This document shows, piece after piece, positions 53,590-63,159 of a stretch of 64,000 nucleotides of DNA (the stretch's first letter is position 1; each line of letters starts with the position of its first letter). The notes under the pieces were generated by a model. The model was given only the letters and a program-made list of their open reading frames with translations. It searched no databases and had not been told where the DNA came from. Position numbers and translations under genes: made by a program. Source of the stretch: JAUIIK01 sp963745675 (GTDB lineage Bacteria; Chloroflexota; Chloroflexia; Thermomicrobiales; CFX8); NCBI GenBank assembly GCA_963745675.1, contig CAVUYM010000018.1, positions 186,001 through 250,000 on the forward strand. Direction: 5' to 3'.

Positions 53590-54690
53590 ATGTCATATCG
53601 CGAAGAGCTCGATACCCCTGCTTCTATTGTGCTCGAAGAGGTGCTTCAGAAGAATCTGAAGGAGATGTCAGACTACGCTGCCTCCAAGGGCATCAGCCTC
53701 CGTCCTCATTTCAAGACACACAAAACAGCTGAAGTAGCCCGGATGCAGCTAGAGGGCGGAGCGATCGGCATCACCTGCGCCAAGCTCGGCGAAGCAGAGG
53801 CGTTGGTCGAGAGCGGTGTCGCGGATGATATCTACATCGCAAACCAGGTCGTAGGGCCGTTGAAGACCGCCCGGCTCGTCGCCTTGATGGAGCACGCGCG
53901 CATGCGAGTCGCCGTCGATTCGTTCGAAGTGGCGCGCGGTCTGAATGTGGCGATGGAAGAGGCGGGTAAGACCCTCGACGTCATCATTGAGGTCAACACT
54001 GGTCAGGCCAGGGCAGGCATTCTTGTCGAAGAAGTTGTCCCGTTGGCCGAACGCATGCGCGTTGAACTGCCGAATATCCGGGTTGTCGGGGTGATGACGC
54101 ATGAGGGGCATGCTGGCGCCGCCGACGACGTCGAGGAACTACAGGCGCTGGCGAACGATGCCGGCCAGAAGATCGTCAAGGTCGCGGACCTATTGCGTGA
54201 TGCCGGTTTCGATATTTCTACCGTGAGTGTCGGTTCGACGCCGGCTGCGTTTGTGACAACGGAAACAGAAGGCATCACTGAGATGCGGCCCGGAACCTAT
54301 GTCTTTCAGGACAACACGATCTTCCGCTTTGGATGGCATGGACCCGAGAACTGTGCCCTGCGCATCCTCGCGACGGTGACGAGCCGTCCAGCACCAGACC
54401 GGGCCATCCTCGACACCGGTTCGAAGGTGTTGACGATGGATCCATCAAAGTGGAAGCCGGGCTATGGATACATCGTCGAGTATCCGGAAGCGGTCATCGA
54501 GAATCTGAGCGAGGAGCACGGCTGGGTGCGGTTGCCGGAATCAATGCAGGGCATGCAGATTGGTGAGAAGGTGCAGATCATTCCTAATCACGTCTGCCCA
54601 ACGGTGAATCTGACCGACGAGCTGTACCTCATTCGCGATGAGGAAGTCGTCGAGGTCTGGCCGGTCATCGCGCGCGGAAAAGTGCGCTAG
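53590..54690 (+). CDS. D-threonine aldolase/D-3-hydroxyaspartate-type PLP enzyme
   Basis: This 366-residue alanine-racemase-fold enzyme acts on D-beta-hydroxy amino acids. The PLP lysine is in the RPHFKTHK motif (K42). The metal pair typical of D-threonine aldolases is in IIPNHVCPTVNL (His and Cys, ~residue 334). The phosphate-binding SVGSTPAAFVTTE is also present. The start has an AAGGAG Shine-Dalgarno. Products would be glycine and an aldehyde, or a keto acid in dehydratase relatives. It is flanked in one operon by a dehydrogenase and an FAD amine oxidase. Confidence 0.88.
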   Translation: MSYREELDTPASIVLEEVLQKNLKEMSDYAASKGISLRPHFKTHKTAEVARMQLEGGAIGITCAKLGEAEALVESGVADDIYIANQVVGPLKTARLVALMEHARMRVAVDSFEVARGLNVAMEEAGKTLDVIIEVNTGQARAGILVEEVVPLAERMRVELPNIRVVGVMTHEGHAGAADDVEELQALANDAGQKIVKVADLLRDAGFDISTVSVGSTPAAFVTTETEGITEMRPGTYVFQDNTIFRFGWHGPENCALRILATVTSRPAPDRAILDTGSKVLTMDPSKWKPGYGYIVEYPEAVIENLSEEHGWVRLPESMQGMQIGEKVQIIPNHVCPTVNLTDELYLIRDEEVVEVWPVIARGKVR

Positions 54691-54714
54691 GCGAGGCGGG
54701 AGGAGCGACTTCCT

Positions 54715-55848
54715 ATGGCGACCTATGACGTGATCGTTGCCGGGCTGGGTGGCATTGGAAGCGCGACCGCCTACTATCTCGCAAGTCAGGGCAAGCGCGT
54801 GCTGGGTCTGGACATGCACCAGCCCGGTCACACCTTCGGTTCCTCGCATGGACATCATCGCATCATCCGCGAGGCCTACTTCGAAGATCCAGCCTACGTG
54901 CCCTTCGTCCAGCGCGCTTACCAACTCTGGGGCGAGCTCGAAGAGGATGCTGGAGAATCGGGAATCCTGACGATCACCGGCGGCCTGATGTTTGGGAGCA
55001 GAGACAGCGACGTCGTCAGCGGTGCGCTTACATCCGGCCGGTTGCACGGATTACCCTATGAAGAATTCTCGGCACGCGAAGCAGCCCGTGAATTCCCCGG
55101 TTTCCGGCTTGCCGATGACATGATGGCTGTCTATGAACCCCGCTCGGGATTCGTCGCCCCGGAAGCCGCTATCCGCGCTCAATCGCGGCTGGCTCAGGAG
55201 CGTGGAGCGACGCTGTTGTACGGTGTTGAAGTTACCGGCTGGTCGTCTGATGGCTCGGGTGTAAGAGTCGAGACGGACAAAGAGACATTTAGCGCAAATG
55301 CGCTGGTCATCACCACCGGTCCCTGGGCGTCCGAACTTCTGGCCGACCTCGGGATGCCGCTCAAGGTATGGCGCATCGTCAACAGCTACTTCGATCCGCC
55401 GGAGCCTGTGAACTACCGCGTCGGCAATTGCCCGATCTACCTCTTTGACGCTCCAGAGGGAACCTTCTACGGTTTTCCACATCTCGAGGACGTTGGCCTG
55501 AAAATTGGGCGCCATGACAACGGGCAGGTGACGACGGCACGCGATATCAATCGTGAGATCGACCCTGACGAGGAGGCGTATCTGCTAGACGTATTGCAGA
55601 AATACCTGCCCGGTGCTGCTGGCCCGGTTCTCTCATCGGTTACCTGCATGTATACGATGACGCCCGATGAGCATTTCATCATCGACCGACATCCGGAACA
55701 TGCCAATGTCGTCTTCGGCTGCGGATTTTCGGGTCATGGCTACAAATTTGCACCCGCAATTGGGGAAGCTCTCGGAGAACTGGCAACAGGGAATACGCCG
55801 AGCCAGCCGATTGGATTCCTGGGTCTGGGACGCTTCGTAAACGCCTGA
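54715..55848 (+). CDS. Monomeric sarcosine oxidase/N-methyl-amino-acid oxidase family flavoprotein
   Basis: This 377-residue FAD enzyme oxidises an N-methyl or secondary amine to imine with H2O2 or another acceptor. Its start DVIVAGLGGIGSATAYYLAS is the FAD-binding motif. The family's HHRIIREAYFEDPAYVPF and the C-terminal VVFGCGFSGHGYKFAPAIGE are clear. It has a GGGAGGAG Shine-Dalgarno and follows the aldolase-like gene by 24 bases. A paralogous FAD oxidase lies at 20.8 kb. A shared glycine or sarcosine route is plausible. Confidence 0.9.
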   Translation: MATYDVIVAGLGGIGSATAYYLASQGKRVLGLDMHQPGHTFGSSHGHHRIIREAYFEDPAYVPFVQRAYQLWGELEEDAGESGILTITGGLMFGSRDSDVVSGALTSGRLHGLPYEEFSAREAAREFPGFRLADDMMAVYEPRSGFVAPEAAIRAQSRLAQERGATLLYGVEVTGWSSDGSGVRVETDKETFSANALVITTGPWASELLADLGMPLKVWRIVNSYFDPPEPVNYRVGNCPIYLFDAPEGTFYGFPHLEDVGLKIGRHDNGQVTTARDINREIDPDEEAYLLDVLQKYLPGAAGPVLSSVTCMYTMTPDEHFIIDRHPEHANVVFGCGFSGHGYKFAPAIGEALGELATGNTPSQPIGFLGLGRFVNA

Positions 55849-55940
55849 TCCCGTTGGAAAACGTGGGCCGCGGCGGTGATATCATCGGTGTGAGCATCGA
55901 TCTGGCGAGGGCGACGTAGCAAAATGACCGGAATCGCACG

Positions 55941-56516
55941 ATGCAACAAACTCACGCTCGCGACTATGTCGCCACCTTGACCTGGGCGAGGCGCGTCGCC
56001 TCCGACCCGGGCACGATCTACCTCGACACCGAAACGACCGGACTCGACAGTAGCGCAGAAATCGTCGACGTCGCAGTCGTCGATGCTACCGGGCGGGTAT
56101 TGATCGACACGCTGGTGAAGCCAGCCAGCCCGATTCCGTACGACGCTACCCGGATCCACGGCATCACAGATGAAATGGTTGCGATGTCCGAGGGCTGGGC
56201 TGCCATCGCACCAAGATTAGGCGAGCTACTGGCAAAAGCTAGCAACGTCGTCATCTACAACGCCGACTTTGACACCCGCATTATGGATCAATGCAATCGA
56301 CGCAACGACCTGCCACGCTACCTGGCGAGCTGGCAATGTGCGATGGAGCAATATGCGGTAGTTGCCGGGCAACGGCACCATCGATACGGTGGCTACCGCT
56401 GGCACAAACTGAGTGATGCCGCAGCTGCGTTCGGTCATCATGAGACTGTCCAACATCGCGCACTGGCTGATACTCGTCTATGCCGAGCTGTCGTCCTGGG
56501 TATGGCCGGGCTTTGA
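55941..56516 (+). CDS. DnaQ-type 3'-5' exonuclease (DEDDh)
   Basis: This 191-residue exonuclease has all DEDDh residues: YLDTETTGLDSSAEIVDVAV (D, E), VVIYNADFDTRIMD (D) and VQHRALADTRLC (H, D). The size suits a stand-alone proofreading or RNase-T-like enzyme. No polymerase gene is adjacent. It stands alone, with a terminator hairpin downstream. DNA versus RNA preference cannot be seen. Confidence 0.87.
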   Translation: MQQTHARDYVATLTWARRVASDPGTIYLDTETTGLDSSAEIVDVAVVDATGRVLIDTLVKPASPIPYDATRIHGITDEMVAMSEGWAAIAPRLGELLAKASNVVIYNADFDTRIMDQCNRRNDLPRYLASWQCAMEQYAVVAGQRHHRYGGYRWHKLSDAAAAFGHHETVQHRALADTRLCRAVVLGMAGL

Positions 56517-56678
56517 GCGCGAACGTATTCTGGAAAGAATGTGTGCGGGAAGGTTTGGCTTTGCGGGTGGCAGAGCTTTGTAGGCGCATGATGAATCAGG
56601 GCCCTACTGACGTCACGTCGCGTTAACACTAAAACAGTCTAAGAATCTGGCATCTTGAACCATGTGGGCCTGACGGGC

Positions 56679-56708
56679 GCCCCCGGACAGTCCATCTGTC
56701 TCGGGGGC
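56679..56708. terminator. Terminator hairpin between convergent genes
   Basis: GCCCCCG pairs with CGGGGGC and ACAG with CTGT, with a short interior mismatch and a five-base loop. It lies between the exonuclease and the convergent MMPL gene and may serve both. Confidence 0.65.
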
Positions 56709-56732
56709 AATGCTGTATGTCACGCGGGAATC

Positions 56733-58869
56733 TCAGAATATGCGCGCGGTCTCCCGTTTGACTGATGCGGCCTGGCCGTCACGTCCATCCTCCGCCGGCT
56801 TTCGGGCCAAGTTGCCTGGCCACCACAGCCAGCGGTCAATGTCGAAGGCGAGCGCGGGCACGAGGATTGAACGGACGATCAGCGTGTCGAGCAGGACTCC
56901 GAAGGCAACGACAAAACCCAGCTCGGCCATCGAAACCAGGGGCAAGATGCCGAGGACGGAGAAGGTCGCGGCCAGCACCAGCCCAGCTGAGGTGATAACG
57001 CCGCCGGTCATGGCAAGTCCGCGCCGCGTCCCCTCTTGCGTGCCGTGCGCATCCGCTTCTTCGTGGATGCGGCTGACGAGGAAGATGTTGTAGTCGATAC
57101 CCAGCGCGACGAGGAAGACGAAGCTCAGCATCGGCACAGAAGGTTCGACAGCGGCGAAACCGAAGACGACGTCGAAAGCAACTATGCTGGCCCCGAAGGC
57201 CGCACCAAAAGAGAGGAGTACGGTTGCGATCAGCACCAATGGCGCGACAATCGCCCGCAACAACAACCCGAGGATGATCGCTACGGCAACCAGCACTAGC
57301 GGGATTAGCAAGCGCAAATCACGTGCGTTGGCCCGCGACACGTCGAGACTTTCGGCATCCGGTCCGCCAACCCGTGCGCTGGCTCCCTGAACAGCATGAA
57401 CATTGTCGCGCAAGTCTTCGATGATATTGAGAGCTACTTCGGCGCCGGGCTCCGCGTTGAGCGTCACCGAGAACTTTGTGAGGCCATCTTAACTCTCCGG
57501 CAACGACCGCGCCGACAACGCCGGATGTTGACAGTATCGCGCTTTCGACTGCTTCAGCGTCGTCGCTGTTGGCGATGACGGTGGCCGGGCTGCTCGCTCC
57601 GGCTGCGAAGCTCGCACTGATGAGCTGCTGGCCCTCAATCGACTCGGGTGTATTTTGGAATTGATCTTCAGGAGCCAGATTCGTGTCAAGCTTCGCGAGC
57701 CCCAGCGCCATCACGGCCAAAGTGATCGCGGTTACAATCCAGATAACTCGCGGGCTGCGGCCGATCCAGCGTCCGAGGCGACCCCAGAAGCCCGCTCCTT
57801 GATTGACTTCGTCACCAACCTGCGGAACGAAAGGCCAGAAGACGCGGCGGCCAAGCACGACCAGCAGCGCTGGCAACACCATCGTCATCGCTAACAACGC
57901 CGCAAATACGCCGAGCGGACCGACGACGCCCAGGCTCTGGTTCGAGTTGAGGTCGGAAGCCAGCAGGCAGAGCAAGCCGACGACGACCGTTCCAGCCGAG
58001 GCCAAAATAGCGGGCGTCGCCCGGCGTAGGGCAACCGCCATGGCGTAGTGCTTGTCAGCATGCCGCCTCAGTTCTTCACGATAACGAGCGATGAGCAACA
58101 GGGCATAGTCTGTTCCGATGCCAAAGACGAGCACTGGCAACAGGCCTCCACTCTGACCATTGACCGTCAGCAGATCTTCCCTGGCTAGAATGTAAACAAG
58201 GGCTGTTGCGAGGAAGTTGGCGAGCGCGACGGCGATCAACGGGATGAGCCAGAGGAATGGACTACGGTACGTCAGCAGGAGCACAAGCGCGACGACTGAC
58301 ACTGTGGCCAATAGCAGGGTGACGTCGACGTTTTCGAAGACGGCTACCAGGTCGGTGAGGAAACCGGCAGGACCGGTGACTTTGACTTCAAGGCCGTCGC
58401 TCGCTTGTAGCGTGTCGCGAATTCGCTCGATGTCTTCGACGATTGTTTCGCCTGCGACCGGGATCGAGAAGAGCGCCGCACTTCCGTTGTTGGATACGCT
58501 GACGGGAGATGCGGATTCCTCTGGAAACGCGGCCTCAAGCGCCGCCCGGTCGGACTCCACCCGCGTCAGATCAGAGTCGCTCAAGCCTCCGGCGCGATGG
58601 TAGACGACCACGGCAGGTGATTTGTCGCCACGTTGAAACTCTTCTTCGAGCAGGGCCACTTCGAGCGATTCGGCATCGTCCGGCAGAAACGCCGCGGAGT
58701 CATTCTCTTCGACCGATTGGAGCCGCCCGGCCAGTGGGGCGACGCCAATGAGAAGGATCAGCCAGACAGCGAGGATGATCCATTTACTGCGTTGACCAGC
58801 CGGAAAACCGGTCAACCTGTCTCGTATGTCGCGCGTTCGATTGGTGGCTCCAGGGGAATTGGCATTCAT
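56733..58869 (-). pseudogene. MMPL/RND-family membrane transporter, one frameshift
   Basis: Reconstructed this is a ~710-residue MMPL-type exporter. It starts MNANSPGATNRTRDIRDRL with helix 1 (KWIILAVWLILLIGVAPLAG). An extracellular loop and a helix bundle with FGIGTDYALLLIARYREELR (proton-relay GxxxDY) follow, then the duplicated second half with VALGIDYNIFLVSRIHEEAD. A shift near 57,487 breaks the frame at GELRW, and the other frame continues DGLTKFSVTLNAEPGAEVAL. Such proteins export lipids, glycolipids or drugs. The Shine-Dalgarno AAGGAGG is clear. The ArsR-like gene upstream on the same strand may regulate it. Confidence 0.82.
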
Positions 58870-59092
58870 GATCGATGAACCTCCTTCATCAATGAAGTCG
58901 TCGTGGGCCAACGTTCAGTGTTGGCACGCGGAGGTTCTGCTGGCTATCCTTCGAGGTGGGTACCCTCCGAGATAGACGCCAGGAGTTCGCTCCGGGTTTG
59001 TCTCTTGGGACTACGAGCCGTTGGCTTGGTGTTCCAGCACCTCGCCAGCGGCTTTTATCGTCAAAATCACGCGTGTATATCGAAGCTGCGCA

Positions 59093-59435
59093 TCATTCGA
59101 CCTCTCGCAGGATGTGTTCGATGTGCTCGACACGCGTCTTGACTTGGCTCAGATCCGCGGCGATCTGCTGTTGCGTTGCCAAGATCTGCTCCTGAATACC
59201 GGTGTGCTCTTCAGTCAGCTCTTGGAATGCTTGATCGCGGTCCGATTCCATTCTGGAGATGGCGACACCGCGTAGAAACCAGAGCACCGTTACGATCAAG
59301 GCCCCAATAATCACCGCCAGCGCGATCACGAACACAACACTGCCCCAGCCTTCCCAAACCGAATTCGATTCCGCGGTCGGTCTGTGCCACCAGCGCAAGC
59401 GGTGCGGCTATGGGGTGTAACACCAGGTCATTCAT
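59093..59435 (-). pseudogene. Small membrane protein with coiled coil, one probable frameshift
   Basis: This ~113-residue protein begins MNDLVLHPIAAPLALVAQTD (good GAGGAA Shine-Dalgarno). After a likely one-base shift near 59,370 it has a single membrane helix (SVVFVIALAVIIGALIVTVL). A charged coiled coil follows (RMESDRDQAFQELTEEHTGI to the C-terminus). A frame starting at a TTG without a Shine-Dalgarno would also encode the helix and coil. It lies five bases after the ArsR-like gene, so the two are probably co-transcribed. No function was recognised. Confidence 0.55.
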
Positions 59436-59439
59436 CTGA

Positions 59440-59779
59440 CTATTCCTCTCGTTCTGAGCTGTCTTCGGCGCCGGATAACGACACGACCGCGGCCGCGATC
59501 ATTTCCGGTGTCAGGCGCATATCGAATGCCTCGATGTCATAGAATTTCATCGCTTTGCCATCCTCCGAAAGTTCAAGCGATCCACTGACGAGCCCCGCTT
59601 CTTCAAGCTTCTTCAGGTGCATATAGAGCAATGGGCGGCTCAAGCCAACTTCGCGCGCAAGCTGGCTGACGTAATTCCGGCCTTCGGTGAGTACGGCAAT
59701 AATTCGTAGTCTGTTCGGGTTGGCAAGCGCCGACAACGCTACCACCAACTGCGTCGCCGGATCGCACGGAGCTATCCAT
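59440..59779 (-). pseudogene. ArsR-type winged-helix transcriptional regulator, 5' frameshift likely
   Basis: This regulator of ~112 residues has the core DPATQLVVALSALANPNRLR followed by SQLAREVGLSRPLLYMHLKK (recognition helix) and a wing (FYDIEAFDMRL). The coding frame lacks an ATG. An ATG with a GGAGAGG Shine-Dalgarno at 59,779 is one base out of frame (MDSSVR), so a small deletion is likely. No metal-binding cysteines are seen. The neighbours are the small membrane protein and the MMPL exporter, which it may control. Confidence 0.7.
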
Positions 59780-59955
59780 GTTAGCGATCCTCTCCATATG
59801 TCAGAAGAATATTACAGGTGAAATAACGATATGTCAATATCGAGAGGCGACAATTGGGAGATAGGCAAAGGTCAACGCAATGCCCCATCCCCGACATCCC
59901 GATTCCCCAAGTGTGCTCTAGAGCCTGTTTATGAATAGATGAAGGCGCAGGGCTA

Positions 59956-60033
59956 TCATTTCGAGCGGAGCGAGAAATCTCAGTCGACCACCAGAGCGGC
60001 GTCAGACTGAGATCTCTCTTCGTTAGAGATGAC
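59956..60033. repeat. Imperfect inverted repeat, REP/MITE-like
   Basis: The left arm around TCGAGCGGAGCGAGAAATCT pairs imperfectly with the right arm, whose reverse complement reads CTAACGAAGAGAGATCTCAG. It is intergenic. The motif of a GAGCGG...GAGAAATCTC palindrome resembles mobile palindromes seen in many bacteria. Confidence 0.6.
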
Positions 60034-60148
60034 AACGCCTTAATCCATTTGGAAATACGCGGTAGGTATGGGAGGAGTAGGGGATTAGGACTTTCTTGCA
60101 TCAATTAGAACGTTAGTCGCTACTTTCGCTGTGCAAAGATGCCAAAGG

Positions 60149-60322
60149 CGTCATTCTGCGCCCGTCGAAGGATCCAACTCGTCTCCTGATAAAAATTCTG
60201 ACGCTGAGATGCCAACCTACAGCTTCCCTGGCACTTCCGGAGCTGTACTTGAGAGCATCACAACGCATGACTTGCTGTCGTGCGCAATGGTTGGGATTCT
60301 TCGACAAGCGCAGAACGACATC
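60149..60322. repeat. Widely spaced inverted repeat, second REP-like element
   Basis: A ~30-base left arm (TCATTCTGCGCCCGTCGAAG and onward) and a right arm (reverse complement GTTCTGCGCTTGTCGAAGAA) are imperfect inverse complements about 110 bases apart. The stretch from about 59,780 to 60,440 holds no credible gene. These elements and their unique spacer fill much of it. Confidence 0.6.
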
Positions 60323-60444
60323 CATTGGCTGTCCGGACAACGAAGATCTCCTCCGTTTACACACTGATCAGGTATTAGTGGGATCCTGTGGCTATGGACC
60401 ATTTCTACGCACTATAACCTACGAATTACAGACTCTCCGGGCGC

Positions 60445-61217
60445 CTATGGATTGCTCGACGGAAGGAAGGCTCGACCGGCAGAGCTGCCTCCGTTGACCA
60501 TCAATACTTCGCCGGTGATGAAGTCAGCTTCCGGCGACGATAGGAAGAGCGCAGCTTTGCGATGTCCTCCGGCTGGCCGATTCGACCCAGTGGGATCGAG
60601 TTCGTCAGCGTCGATTTGTAGACGTCGGAAATCGGCGAAACCTCGCTGTTGACCTCGATCAGACCGGGAGCGATACAGTTCACTCGTATTCCATGCTGGG
60701 CGAGTTCCAGCGCCAATACCTTTGTGAACATGACGACGCCGGCTTTCGAGGCGCAATAGTGCGCTGCTCCAACCCGACCGCTCTGATATGCGCCCGATGA
60801 GAGGGTGATGATGTTGCCGCCGGTTCCGGCCGCGATCATCGAACGCGCCGCAGCTCTGCCGGTCAGGAAGATACCGCGCACGTTCGTCTCCATCACCCGA
60901 TCCCACTCCTCGACGGACATATCAACGACAGGAGTATTCGGATAGATGCCAGCGTTGGCGACGGCGACGGTGGGTGGCCCGAATGTTTCCTCGATGTGGC
61001 CGAAGAATCCATCAATCTGAGCCTCGTCGCGCACGTCGATGACGCCTGCTTCCAGATGGTCTGACGCGCCTAGCCGCTCGACTGCCGCGGCCACAGCATC
61101 GTCGCGGAAGTCGCAGATGCCCACGCGCGCCCCGGCATCAAGAAATCCTTTGGCAATACCAAGCCCAATGCCCGCTGCCGCGCCGGTCACGATGACGATG
61201 TCGTTCGATCTGTCCAT
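60445..61217 (-). pseudogene. Short-chain dehydrogenase/reductase, single-base deletion
   Basis: Reconstructed this is a ~257-residue SDR. It begins MDRSNDIVIVTGAAAGIGLG with the cofactor Gly motif. It has VAVANAGIYPN (NAG), ITLSSGAYQSGR, the catalytic HYCASKAGVVMF (Tyr-x3-Lys) and a C-terminus FITGEVLMVNGGSSAGRAF. Near 60,555 the frame breaks because one G is missing (AAAGCTGCG for AAAGGCTGCG). The gene is probably functional. It lies upstream of the repeat region and is divergent from the deacetylase gene. The substrate is unknown. Confidence 0.85.
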
Positions 61218-61297
61218 CAGCCACTCCCCAATACTTACGCTTGACGATCCGTGGTTATTCAACTACGAATCATCTTAGTGGAAGTGGGGGATAACTC

Positions 61298-62141
61298 ATG
61301 CCATTCGAACGACCGTCCTTGCCAGATGACGCACGATGCGTCGTGACTTTGACATTCGACAACTTTGGGGAGTCTTTCGACCTGTTGCGTTATGGGCATG
61401 CGGGTGGCGCTAGCGCCGACGGCGTTTATGCCCCGCGGCGTGGAGTCGAACGCGTGCTCGATCTGCTGGCGCGCCACGAAATTCCGGCGACCTTCTTTGT
61501 CGAGGGCTGGAATGCGCGCAAAGTACCGTGGCCTTGCTCGTGAGGTCGTGGATCGTGGCCACGAAGTCGCCGGGCACGGCTGGATGCACGAACGCTGGAA
61601 CGAGCTTGAGCGTGAGACGGAACGTGATCTCATCGAGCGCGCAACTGAAGCGATCGGCGAGGCTACCGGCAAACGACCGACCGGCTGGCGCGCGCCATCT
61701 GGGCTGACGACGCGCTGGACCGTCGAACAGTTGAAGACGGCTGGCTACGATTACGATAGTTCGTTCGGCGATGATGACGTGCCCTATCGGTTACAGGTAC
61801 AAGCTGACAGTGATGCTGAGATCCTGGAGTTGCCCTGGACCTGGACGCTCGATGATGCGCCCTATTACGCTCACCCCGGTACGATTCACCAGCCAAGTAA
61901 AGTCGTCGATCTCTGGATTGAGGAGTTCGACGCCGCTTACGCGATGACTGGTTATTTTATGCTCGTCTGCCATCCGCGCTTCGCTGGGCGACCCGCCAGA
62001 ATCCTGGCCCTCGAACGGCTTGTCGAACACATCAAGAGCTATGAGGGCGTCTGGTTTGCCCGTTGCGATCAGCTGGCTGCACACGCTGCCCAGGCAGCAA
62101 CGACACCCCTCCATGCTGCTCCGGAGGTGTACGAGGATTGA
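61298..62141 (+). pseudogene. Polysaccharide deacetylase/allantoinase-like (NodB fold), single-base insertion
   Basis: Reconstructed this ~280-residue protein has NodB-type motifs. The beginning VVTLTFDNFGESFDLLRYGH has only one Asp of the usual TFDD pair, and GVERVLDLLARHEIPATFFV follows. After a shift near 61,522 (AAA for AA) come EVAGHGWMHERW (metal HxxxH region) and GWRAPSGLTTRWTV. The length and loops resemble the PuuE/allantoinase-like branch more than classic chitin deacetylases. It ends overlapping a kinase gene, so the two are probably one operon. The substrate is unsure. Confidence 0.78.
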
Positions 62142-63142
62142 GGCACTTCGACGAGTTGACGACCATCGGTCGAGCACGGCGCCTGCGAGTTCTGGCGCAA
62201 TCCGCGCTTGACTCCTACGATCTGGACGTTAGCCGAATCAGGCTGATCAACAACATGTCGAATTGCACTTTTCGAATAGATACGACTGACGGTCGCTCAT
62301 TTGCGCTCCGCATCAATCTACCCGGCCGGCGCAGCGTGGAAGAGATTCGATCAGAGTTGCTCTGGCAGGAAGCGATCTGTCTGGAGACGAATGTCGCGGC
62401 TCCGATGCCGCTCCGTACGACGACAGGCGATCTGGCCGTATCCGCCGACGCTCCCGGGGTGCCGGAACGACGGCTCTGCAACGTCTCAACCTGGGTGAGA
62501 GGCAGGGTATTTTCACGATCAAAGAGTGTTGATAGTTTTCGACGCCTCGGCGTACTTATGGCCAAACTTCACGATCATGGTGAAAGTTACGCGCCGCCGT
62601 CCAACTTCAGCATCCCGAAAATCGACACGCTCTTTCCTGCCGAACTACCGGATCTAGTCTTTGGCGACGACCCCGCCGATGAGATCCCAGATGCCTCGCT
62701 AGAGTTCATGCACGAGGTGAAGGCCGCACTTGAGATCGAGCTTCGGCGACTGTACACGTCGCACACGGCCCAGATCATCCATGGTGATTTGCACCAGTGG
62801 AACGTCCTCGTCGACCGCAACACGCTACACCCAATCGACTTCGAGGATTGCTGCTGGGGTTTCCCCGTCCAGGACATCGCCATTACCTTCAACTACATCC
62901 TTCGAGAGGCATGTTACGAGCAGTTCTTCGAGGCATTTCGGTCCGGATACCTGGAGCAACGACCCTGGCCGGAAGAATTTCCAGGGCAGGTCGATTTACT
63001 GCTTGGACAACGAGCAATCGAATTAGTGAACTTGTTGCTCAATTCGCCATATCAGGAGGATCGAGAACTGATACCGGAATATATCGACATCGTTGATAGC
63101 GCCTATCGTCAGCACTTCGAGCGCTGGCGTTTGCTGAACTAA
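62138..63142 (+). CDS. APH/choline-kinase-fold phosphotransferase
   Basis: This 334-residue kinase has an N-lobe with NNMSNCTFRIDTTDGRSFAL, the hinge ERRLCNVSTWVRG, and a catalytic loop IIHGDLHQWNVLVD (HGDxxxxN intact). The metal Asp is in PIDFEDCCWGFPVQDIAITF. The start TTG overlaps the deacetylase stop and has a GGAGG Shine-Dalgarno ten bases before. Frame extensions upstream lie in the deacetylase. The adjacent downstream gene is a close paralogue. The substrate is unknown. Confidence 0.85.
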   Translation: MRHFDELTTIGRARRLRVLAQSALDSYDLDVSRIRLINNMSNCTFRIDTTDGRSFALRINLPGRRSVEEIRSELLWQEAICLETNVAAPMPLRTTTGDLAVSADAPGVPERRLCNVSTWVRGRVFSRSKSVDSFRRLGVLMAKLHDHGESYAPPSNFSIPKIDTLFPAELPDLVFGDDPADEIPDASLEFMHEVKAALEIELRRLYTSHTAQIIHGDLHQWNVLVDRNTLHPIDFEDCCWGFPVQDIAITFNYILREACYEQFFEAFRSGYLEQRPWPEEFPGQVDLLLGQRAIELVNLLLNSPYQEDRELIPEYIDIVDSAYRQHFERWRLLN

Positions 63143-63159
63143 CAGATCGAAGGCACAGA

